Assembly (NCBI GenBank): GCA_023249955.1
Contig: JAHFBR010000037.1
Coordinates: 1-9,282 of the forward strand
DNA length: 9,282 nucleotides
Direction of reading: 5' to 3'
Source: a bacterium
GTDB lineage: Bacteria > Babelota > Babeliae > Babelales > RVW-14
Shown: piece after piece, positions 1 through 5,102 of the stretch
How positions within the stretch are numbered: the first letter of the stretch is position 1
Layout: each line of letters begins with the position of its first letter
Made by a program: the position numbers and the translations under genes
The notes under the pieces: model-generated
Told to the model about the DNA's origin: nothing
Databases searched by the model: none
What the model saw: the letters and a program-made list of their open reading frames with translations, nothing else

Positions 1-45
1 AACAGCAGTATTAAAAATCCAACTGAAGAAAAAAGAAACGTGCTG

Positions 46-507
46 TTAAACACCAACGCCGAAAGTAACACCAGCCACAACCAGCCGTAGCTGCGGCTTC
101 CCATTGATAAGCACCATCTTTTTTTCAAGCAAGCAACGAATGCGATAGGTTGAAGCATCATCATGTTGATACCACGCTGTCATCATCAGACCATCAAATT
201 TTTCACCATGCGGTTTTTGAAGCAATGCACCGACACGATCTTTTTGTTGCACCACCGATGAAACATCCAGCGGGATGACTTTCCCGGTTCCCACCCGCTT
301 TTTAAGCGCATCAAAATGAGGCTCGACCAGCTTGCACGCTGCATTCAAAACAAGCTCTGTAGTGTACAACTTTTTATACCACACTTCACGTTGCATTGCC
401 ACGTCATACATGCTGCTGCTGACAAACCATGCATGCGTTAATGCGACGGTGACAATGGCAATCATCCACAAGACTAACAACATCACCGTTCCCTCGTGCT
501 TCTTCAT
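46..507 (-). CDS. GspK-like minor pseudopilin, unusually short
   Basis: 153-aa protein whose N-terminus looks like a type II secretion GspK. A short basic leader ending in Gly6 is followed by a hydrophobic helix (about residues 7-28, with the LLVLW run typical of GspK). The glutamate normally found at +5 of pilins is absent, as it is in known GspK proteins. In characterised systems GspK caps the pseudopilus tip in the GspI-J-K complex. It is the third gene of the operon: its ATG overlaps the stop of the GspJ-like gene as ATGA (504-507), with an AGGG ribosome site just upstream inside that gene. Known GspK proteins are about twice as long because of a large inserted helical domain, for which there is no room here. 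The C-terminal half looks beta-rich. The pseudopilin class is fairly secure; the GspK identity rests on the N-terminus and on position in the operon. A reduced minor pilin of a related pilus is the alternative. Confidence 0.68.
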   Translation of the reverse strand: MKKHEGTVMLLVLWMIAIVTVALTHAWFVSSSMYDVAMQREVWYKKLYTTELVLNAACKLVEPHFDALKKRVGTGKVIPLDVSSVVQQKDRVGALLQKPHGEKFDGLMMTAWYQHDDASTYRIRCLLEKKMVLINGKPQLRLVVAGVTFGVGV

Positions 508-1028
508 GCCAGCACCCTGTTGCGCACCACCACCGCTTCGCGGTTGCTACCATCCGCATCGGCATACTCAAGCAACACCTGCACCACACGCGTACCATCA
601 GCGCTGGGCGCCGTACCAAAACGCAGATCACGCAATGTAGTCGGCATCAAGCTCACATTTTTTTTAGTCCAGCGATGGGCAGTAAAATCGTACACACCCT
701 GCGTGCGCCGCATCAAAAACTGTGACGATTTTTTGACCACATCCCACCCAACATTCACCCTGCTCATCACACCCCGAGCGTCAAGAGTCTCCTGTTCAAA
801 AACACCAGCACGCACATCCCAACGCTGCGGCATCATGCTTGCACTCATCACATCGCGGCGTACCGCATCCAGCATCAGCGTCTGCATCAAGACAATGTTT
901 GTTCGCTTACCGTTGGTGCTCAGCGTTGTGTACACCAGTGAGCAAAAACCAAACACCATCATGGCAACCACACTAAAAAGCACCACGTACACCATCAGTT
1001 CAATTAATGTAAACGCCTGCTTATTCAT
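504..1028 (-). CDS. GspJ-like minor pseudopilin
   Basis: 174-aa protein with a class III (prepilin peptidase) signal. The short leader MNKQA is followed by FTLIE, so cleavage would fall between Ala5 and Phe6 and place Glu10 at the canonical +5 position. A hydrophobic helix follows to about residue 30. Prepilin peptidase substrates usually carry Gly at -1; Ala is tolerated but less common. The rest is a globular domain consistent in length with GspJ (usually about 200 aa). In known systems GspJ is a tip-complex partner of GspI and GspK. It overlaps the upstream GspI-like gene by 8 bases (ATGAATAA, 1021-1028) and the downstream gene by 4, which suggests translational coupling; there is no strong Shine-Dalgarno of its own. 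The GspJ name rather than GspG or GspH comes from operon order and size. Confidence 0.75.
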   Translation of the reverse strand: MNKQAFTLIELMVYVVLFSVVAMMVFGFCSLVYTTLSTNGKRTNIVLMQTLMLDAVRRDVMSASMMPQRWDVRAGVFEQETLDARGVMSRVNVGWDVVKKSSQFLMRRTQGVYDFTAHRWTKKNVSLMPTTLRDLRFGTAPSADGTRVVQVLLEYADADGSNREAVVVRNRVLA

Positions 1029-1344
1029 ACATCGGCACCCGCCACACCATCAGGTGTTCTTGTCCGGAACTCGATGGCATTTTTAAAGAAATTTCATGCG
1101 CATTCATATTTTTTATACGCGTGCACTGCACCCGATATCCACCGTGTGTTCGTTGTCGCGTCAGGCGTGTATCTTCTGCCGCATCACGCATGGCATTGAC
1201 GGCAGCAAGATGACGCTCGACGGTTTGCTGCGTTGCCACCACATCCATCAGCATACGCGCCAAGACTCCAACACTAACGGTAAATATGAACAACGCCACA
1301 ACAAGTTCAAGCAATAAAAAACCATTGACTTTTGTTGGGGTCAT
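1021..1344 (-). CDS. GspI-like minor pseudopilin
   Basis: 107-aa protein with a textbook prepilin signal. An eight-residue leader ends in Gly8, then FLLLE gives Glu13 at +5, and a hydrophobic helix runs to about residue 33. Its small size matches GspI (usually about 120 aa), which bridges the tip complex to the body of the type II pseudopilus. It is the first gene of the three-gene minus-strand operon in view and overlaps the GspJ-like gene by 8 bases. The start is fixed by an in-frame TGA a few bases upstream of the ATG. I see no clear Shine-Dalgarno, so initiation may be weak or near-leaderless. Competence or type IV pilus minor pilins share the same signal and are a possible alternative, but three consecutive small pseudopilins, the last lacking Glu at +5, favour the I-J-K arrangement. 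Confidence 0.73.
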   Translation of the reverse strand: MTPTKVNGFLLLELVVALFIFTVSVGVLARMLMDVVATQQTVERHLAAVNAMRDAAEDTRLTRQRTHGGYRVQCTRIKNMNAHEISLKMPSSSGQEHLMVWRVPMYE

Positions 1345-1412
1345 AATTCAACATCATGAGTAGAAAATCGTAACATACTTTGTACCCTGTAATATCGTGG
1401 CTAGGAATAAGA
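1345..1412. promoter_or_regulatory. Divergent intergenic region, pseudopilin operon / exported-protein block
   Basis: These 68 bases separate the minus-strand pseudopilin operon from the plus-strand 297-aa gene and must hold, or adjoin, promoters for both directions. A TTGACT at 1325-1330 (inside the GspI-like gene) could be a plus-strand -35, but no good -10 lies at the right distance. TAATAT at 1390-1395 resembles a -10 but would give a leader of only about ten bases. No promoter is assigned. Confidence 0.4.
1403..1406 (+). promoter_or_regulatory. Ribosome binding site choosing ATG 1413
   Basis: AGGA, six bases before ATG 1413. It favours this start over the in-frame TTG at 1380, which would add 11 residues and has no comparable site in front of it. 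The 1413 start also places a basic stretch directly before the hydrophobic helix. Confidence 0.65.
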
Positions 1413-2306
1413 ATGAGCAAGCGTCGCATGCGGCTGATCGCATTTGTCACACTGATGTGTGCATCCGGACTAGCAACATTGGTTACAACGGTGCTTACTA
1501 TAGCGCCGCAAGAGGATCTTTTTAAAGGATTTGATTTTGATAAGTTCCTTGAGGAGCTTGAGGACGCACTTTCTCAAATCGAAGAGGAAGAAAAAACCAA
1601 GGCTCCGGCAGGAGCAACTCCGGCACCGACAGGCGCTCCGACAGAGGCTGGAAAAACAATTGCGGCTGATGGAACAACAACCATTGAACGCAAAGAGTCA
1701 ACCAAAAAAGATCCAGCGTCGCTGTTTTTAGATCCATCAACACAAACCACCACCAAGGGTAAGCAGAAGACGGTTGAACCAATGCCAGAATCCATCAACG
1801 CGTACCGCATCATCATGAATGAATTTGTTGATGCACTGCGGTCCATTGAAAAAAAGGTGATCAGTGCAGGACATTTTTCGCCGACATTCAAAGAAGAGTT
1901 TTTGACCTACGCCAGCAGCATCATTGATCACATCGCCGTGGCGCACGATCAAATTGAAAGCAAAAAGTTTTACATGCGCCTGTTTTTGTCGCCGCCTGAA
2001 AGCAATAAAACACTGGCTGCTGACATGAAAAAACTGCGCCAAATGATTTTGGATGCGTCAGCAAAAATAAAAAATCTTGATAAAAAGCTGGTTATCAGTG
2101 CTGCTCAGGAAGAAGAGGAAAGCAGCGAGGATGTGCTGCGCAAGCTTGCAGCGGAATCGGATGGGCAACAACCTAAGCCTCCGGCACCCGTGACCAAAAA
2201 ATCAAAACCAACCAAGCCAGCAAAAAGTACTGTAAAAAAAGCACCAACCAAACCGTTCAATATTTCAGATCTTTTTAACCAGGAGCCGTTCAATGTTGCT
2301 CCGTAA
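1413..2306 (+). CDS. Hypothetical membrane-anchored protein with acidic and Lys/Pro-rich tracts
   Basis: 297-aa protein of no family I recognise. Residues 1-7 are basic (MSKRRMR) and residues 8-31 form a hydrophobic helix, an uncleaved anchor or long signal peptide, so the rest should lie outside the cytoplasm. Next come an acidic helix (about 38-60, ending in EEEE), an Ala/Pro/Thr/Gly linker (about 64-90), and a predicted helical core (about 125-230). A short acidic patch (233-240) is followed by a Lys/Pro/Ala-rich segment (about 254-281) resembling histone H1 tails in composition, and a short Phe-containing C-terminus. There is one Cys (Cys16), inside the helix; Met15 before it breaks the lipobox, so it is not an obvious lipoprotein. 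The gene overlaps the next one by 14 bases, so the two are probably co-transcribed and coupled. Function unknown. Confidence 0.82.
   Translation: MSKRRMRLIAFVTLMCASGLATLVTTVLTIAPQEDLFKGFDFDKFLEELEDALSQIEEEEKTKAPAGATPAPTGAPTEAGKTIAADGTTTIERKESTKKDPASLFLDPSTQTTTKGKQKTVEPMPESINAYRIIMNEFVDALRSIEKKVISAGHFSPTFKEEFLTYASSIIDHIAVAHDQIESKKFYMRLFLSPPESNKTLAADMKKLRQMILDASAKIKNLDKKLVISAAQEEEESSEDVLRKLAAESDGQQPKPPAPVTKKSKPTKPAKSTVKKAPTKPFNISDLFNQEPFNVAP
2281..2285 (+). promoter_or_regulatory. Ribosome binding site inside the upstream gene
   Basis: AGGAG, seven bases before ATG 2293, lies within the last codons of the 297-aa gene. It fixes the start of the 449-aa gene and implies that ribosomes finishing the first gene re-initiate on the second. 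Confidence 0.7.
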
Positions 2307-3642
2307 TCAACTCACCACCATCATTATCGTGTTGTCAGTAACCGTTTCATGCGCCGCGCGATATGCTCGCGATGAGGCACCTTTTGAATCAGCGAAGGGT
2401 AAAAAAGCCGCTACAAAACCGGCAGGTCCAGCATCAATCTTCAAAAAGCGCCCGCGACGCACGGCAAAAACGCCGCAAGAACGCAGAGAACAGTCCATCT
2501 TGCAAACCTTTGATGAGCTCATCGGCATTGCCGAAGGCTTGGCAAAATTTACCGGGTCCAAAGAGGCTCAGGAGGCCATCACCACCAAAAAACAAACGCG
2601 TGAACGCCTAGAAAAAGACGCTGCCCAGCGCCTTAAACGTGCACAAGAACAACGCGGACGCAGTGGGTCATCATCACGCAGCAGCGATGGTGGTTATCGC
2701 GGCAGTGGCGGCCAAGCGCCAGGCAAGGGCGGCTACGGGGGTTACGGCGGCGGCTGGGGACCAAGCTCCTGGGGTGGTCGAACACCAAGTTCGTCCAGTT
2801 CGTCGGTCTCGCCCAGCAAAAAACATGACTTTGGTTTTGACGATGATGATTTTGGATTTGAAGATGATAAAAAGTTAAAAACTGATGACAAGAAAAAGGA
2901 CAAAGGCGGTGGTGGCACCACGCTTGGTGAAACACGCAAAGAGCAGGAGACTGCTTACACACGTGCTGTCAGCAACGCTCAAAAGGCCGCTGAAACTGTT
3001 CAAAAGGCAATGAGTGGGCTCACCGGCAGCCCCGAAGAGATCGCCAAAGATCTTTTGGAAAGAAATCAATTCAGTGAAATTTCTAAAGCTTTAGAGCAAA
3101 TCACCGATCCACGAACCGAATTTAAGGGTAACGAATTTGCCAACTTCGACAAAGCAAACAAAGGTCAGTTCCAGCAGGCAGAAAGCCGCCTAAATTCAGC
3201 GCTCGCGCAACTCTGGCCGCTTGCCCTGCACGCTGCAACTCTAACTGAGCGTGAAGGCTTTGATGCTGCTGACACTGACCACACAGGAGCACAAACAGCA
3301 TCCCTAAATCTTTTAAAGACAGAAGTAATGAAGAAATTCAGTAACGATGCAAAGATTGATCAACGAGCTGCTAAGATGCTAGCTGAAACACCAGCCGCTG
3401 CAACTTATGGCCCACAAAAGACAGCGCTGGAAACACAACAGGGCGTGGTACATCGCGCACTGCCCGGAGCCGCAGCACCTTGGGGAGCTGGGAAGCAACT
3501 AGCTATTGATGCTTTTACCGCGCGCAAAACGCAGCTTACAAACCTCCTGGCAAAGTTGCCCAAAGGCAAAAAGCCGAAAAGTCTCATGAATCAGATAAAT
3601 GAAGCTAATCGACTTATCAAAGAAGCCAACGCCATTCCATAA
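2293..3642 (+). CDS. Hypothetical exported protein with Gly/Tyr/Trp/Ser-rich linker
   Basis: 449-aa protein, family not recognised. Residues 6-20 are a hydrophobic signal ending in Cys20. The context (V-T-V-S-C) is only a marginal lipobox, because Thr replaces the usual Leu at -3, so ordinary signal peptidase cleavage nearby is also possible. Residues 36-70 are strongly basic and 71-120 helical and charged. Residues 121-175 are low complexity: Ser/Arg, then Gly-Tyr-Gly-Trp-rich, then a run of six Ser. Residues 179-204 are an acidic/Lys tract containing two FGF motifs flanked by Asp/Glu. From about 210 to the end the protein is helical (Ala/Lys/Gln/Glu-rich), with a less polar patch near 307-316. 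The layout suggests two helical domains joined by a flexible, possibly phase-separating or surface-exposed linker. It is coupled to the upstream gene by a 14-base overlap. Function unknown. Confidence 0.82.
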   Translation: MLLRNQLTTIIIVLSVTVSCAARYARDEAPFESAKGKKAATKPAGPASIFKKRPRRTAKTPQERREQSILQTFDELIGIAEGLAKFTGSKEAQEAITTKKQTRERLEKDAAQRLKRAQEQRGRSGSSSRSSDGGYRGSGGQAPGKGGYGGYGGGWGPSSWGGRTPSSSSSSVSPSKKHDFGFDDDDFGFEDDKKLKTDDKKKDKGGGGTTLGETRKEQETAYTRAVSNAQKAAETVQKAMSGLTGSPEEIAKDLLERNQFSEISKALEQITDPRTEFKGNEFANFDKANKGQFQQAESRLNSALAQLWPLALHAATLTEREGFDAADTDHTGAQTASLNLLKTEVMKKFSNDAKIDQRAAKMLAETPAAATYGPQKTALETQQGVVHRALPGAAAPWGAGKQLAIDAFTARKTQLTNLLAKLPKGKKPKSLMNQINEANRLIKEANAIP

Positions 3643-3665
3643 CCCCGTGCAACAAGTGCAAACCA

Positions 3666-3695
3666 TTGACTCGCTCGCCCCCTTTTAGCTAAAGT
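3666..3695 (+). promoter_or_regulatory. Candidate sigma70-type promoter for the 35-aa and 253-aa genes
   Basis: TTGACT (3666-3671, five of six consensus bases), an 18-base spacer, then TAAAGT (3690-3695, four of six). Transcription would begin near 3702, giving a leader of about 30 bases before ATG 3735. It lies in the only gap in the plus-strand block longer than about 60 bases, a sensible place for a new transcription unit. The hexamers are imperfect. Confidence 0.35.
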
Positions 3696-3727
3696 GATAT
3701 CGATACTTTGGGGATATAAAAAAGGGG
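3679..3727 (+). repeat. Inverted repeat overlapping the 35-aa gene's ribosome site
   Basis: CCCCTTTT (3679-3686) is exactly complementary to AAAAGGGG (3720-3727). The 33-base interval contains a smaller pair, AAAGT (3691-3695) with ACTTT (3705-3709). The right arm includes the AAAGGGG that would serve as Shine-Dalgarno for ATG 3735, so folding would hide it. There is no following T-run, so this is not an intrinsic terminator. Confidence 0.45.
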
Positions 3728-3734
3728 TTGGGAA

Positions 3735-3842
3735 ATGAAGCCAGAACACAAGGCTTTTATCAAGGTCATGGTCTTAAAAATTCTGTTTGTTGCTTCTCTG
3801 GTTGCAGGCGTTTTAACGCTTGCACGCATCATTAAAATCTAA
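3735..3842 (+). CDS. 35-aa single-helix membrane peptide
   Basis: Short reading frame encoding 35 residues: a polar, basic start (MKPEHKAFIK), a hydrophobic helix about residues 11-31, and a basic end (RIIKI). AAAGGGG lies seven bases before the ATG, and the frame fills most of the gap between the 449-aa and 253-aa genes. The next gene starts 25 bases after its TAA and also has a G-rich ribosome site. Membrane peptides of this size often regulate or stabilise a neighbouring membrane complex, but nothing here names a partner; the adjacent 253-aa anchored protein is the obvious candidate. A good ribosome site, a coherent membrane helix and the tight fit support a real gene; chance cannot be excluded at this length. 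Confidence 0.6.
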   Translation: MKPEHKAFIKVMVLKILFVASLVAGVLTLARIIKI

Positions 3843-3867
3843 TTTTTTTGTGTGGGGGGAACGTATC

Positions 3868-4629
3868 ATGAAGAAAAAAGGATATTCCAAAAAACGCGCG
3901 TACCAAAATCGTCGTAAATGGATGCGGGTGGGTTTGATCTGTTTTGCTGTTGTCTACGGTGCATCACTGACGTGGTTTCATCTTTCTCAAGCCAAAACTA
4001 CAACAGAAGCAACAAAGGGAACGCTGACGCTTGATGAGGCACTTAATCACTTCAAAGAGTACATGACGTCTGTCATTGATAAATACCAGTTGCCACACTC
4101 CAACGAGATGCAAGACGAAGATCTTGCAACCACCCTGCTTGAACTTACCAAGCACGCCAGAACCATTAATGGGGAAGACCGCGTTGGGCGCAGTGCAGTA
4201 GAAAAACTGGAAAAACTGTGGAAAGAAAAGGTTAAACCTTGGTATCAACGTCACTTTGAGGCAAGAATTACCACCAGCGGCGCACTAACAAAAAAACTTG
4301 CTAAAAACCGCATCAAAGAAGAGATCATGCGTATGCTCGGCGCAAAATACTCCCCAGAAGAGACAAAAGCCATCTGGAAAGAGATCAAGCAGGAGTTTGT
4401 GTACCCTGCGCTGAACCGCAAAGTGATCTTGGAAGGGGAAGAGGCCATCGCCAGCATCCCGGTGGTAAGCGAAAAGGACGTTAATCGTATCTTGAGAAAG
4501 ACCCAGGAGTACGTCACTGAACAGTATCTCCAGGACGCTCAGGCAGTTCGCAAAGAAGCACCTGTCAAGGCACAAGAAGTACCAGTTCAAGGGGTTCACA
4601 GCAAGGACCGCCGTAAGGCTGCTAACTAA
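3868..4629 (+). CDS. Hypothetical signal-anchored helical protein
   Basis: 253-aa protein of unrecognised family. Residues 1-20 are strongly basic and residues 21-38 form a hydrophobic helix, which predicts a cytoplasmic N-terminus and an exported body, probably an uncleaved anchor since the basic region is long. The body (50-230) is mostly charged helix, including the Lys/Glu/Trp-rich stretch 111-130. The tail (231-253) is Pro/Val/Lys-rich and likely disordered. I chose ATG 3868 because GGGGGGAA (3854-3861) lies at proper distance and the helix is then preceded directly by the basic stretch. An earlier in-frame ATG (3820) would lie inside the 35-aa gene with no ribosome site. It probably shares a transcript with the 35-aa gene. 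Function unknown. Confidence 0.82.
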   Translation: MKKKGYSKKRAYQNRRKWMRVGLICFAVVYGASLTWFHLSQAKTTTEATKGTLTLDEALNHFKEYMTSVIDKYQLPHSNEMQDEDLATTLLELTKHARTINGEDRVGRSAVEKLEKLWKEKVKPWYQRHFEARITTSGALTKKLAKNRIKEEIMRMLGAKYSPEETKAIWKEIKQEFVYPALNRKVILEGEEAIASIPVVSEKDVNRILRKTQEYVTEQYLQDAQAVRKEAPVKAQEVPVQGVHSKDRRKAAN

Positions 4630-4638
4630 AAAATAGAA

Positions 4639-4644
4639 TATAAT
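4639..4644 (+). promoter_or_regulatory. Candidate -10 element for the 123-aa gene
   Basis: A perfect TATAAT just after the stop of the 253-aa gene, in an AT-rich stretch. No recognisable -35 or TG extension was found at the expected place, so this is a candidate only. Transcription would start near 4651 and give a leader of about 35 bases. Confidence 0.4.
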
Positions 4645-4685
4645 TGTAGTAAAGAGCTTTAAAATCCATAACCATGGGAACCGAT

Positions 4686-5057
4686 ATGAATCGCACAATT
4701 TTAATACGCGGCCTCGCACTTGTTGCCGCTCTTTTTGTCAGCACCCCACTGCTTGGGATAGTAGACCCCCGCCAAGGAGACCCCTCTTTGAGCGTTGATC
4801 TTACCACCACGTACCTGACCGTATATCAGGCACAAAATGTTTTTCGTAAAATGCTTGATAACACAGGCTTCCAGAGCCAACGATACTATTTTGACAAGCG
4901 GTTGCTGAACTATTATTCAGGACTGACCACAAAAACAGCAACTGCCTCTAGCTTAAAGAAATACTTCGGCGCAGACTTTTTGCAAGTCACCGGCGTATCA
5001 CTGAGCACCTCAATCATGCAAACTGCGATTTATCAGGTCGTCACACTCGGTCAATAA
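4686..5057 (+). CDS. Hypothetical small exported protein
   Basis: 123-aa protein of unrecognised family. It has a basic N-terminus (MNRTILIR) and a hydrophobic segment (about 9-24) giving a probable signal peptide with cleavage near 20-27. The mature part is Thr/Ser/Tyr-rich, including adjacent Tyr pairs near 67 and 76, and has no cysteine. Two in-frame ATGs exist, 4674 and 4686. I prefer 4686 because GGGAA (4676-4680) lies just ahead of it and the signal peptide then begins with the basic run; 4674 would add MGTD and has no ribosome site. It is the last gene of the plus-strand block, ending just before the terminator. Periplasmic or outer-membrane location is plausible; function unknown. Confidence 0.75.
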   Translation: MNRTILIRGLALVAALFVSTPLLGIVDPRQGDPSLSVDLTTTYLTVYQAQNVFRKMLDNTGFQSQRYYFDKRLLNYYSGLTTKTATASSLKKYFGADFLQVTGVSLSTSIMQTAIYQVVTLGQ

Positions 5058-5064
5058 CAAAACC

Positions 5065-5099
5065 AAAAAGAGCCCCGGAGATTTTCCGGGGCTCTTTTT
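5065..5099. terminator. Bidirectional intrinsic terminator
   Basis: Perfect 15-bp stem, 5065-5079 with 5085-5099, loop of five bases. The GC core GAGCCCCGG/CCGGGGCTC is flanked by five A on the left and five T on the right, so each strand ends in a U-run. It lies seven bases after the 123-aa gene's stop and three bases past the ileS stop, serving both convergent genes. Confidence 0.93.
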
Positions 5100-5102
5100 A
5101 TT

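Noticed and set aside
1..47. AACAGCA (1-7) and TGCTGTT (41-47) inverted repeat after the GspK-like gene, considered as a terminator
   Set aside because: Only seven pairs around a 33-base loop, overlapping the stop codon, with no visible U-run in the window; the left flank is missing. Most likely chance.
496..1317. Plus-strand open frames of 196 and 73 residues opposite the pseudopilin genes
   Set aside because: They run antisense to three overlapping genes with clear prepilin signals; their translations are Ser/Thr/His/Cys-rich with no domain sense.
2293..2352. Cys20 of the 449-aa protein as a definite lipoprotein site
   Set aside because: Ser at -1 and Val at -2 fit, but Thr at -3 replaces the expected Leu, so I leave it as a possibility rather than annotate a lipoprotein.
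2633..2962. Minus-strand 109-residue open frame opposite the 449-aa gene
   Set aside because: His/Cys/Arg-rich shadow of the low-complexity linker on the other strand; no start signal and no recognisable protein character.
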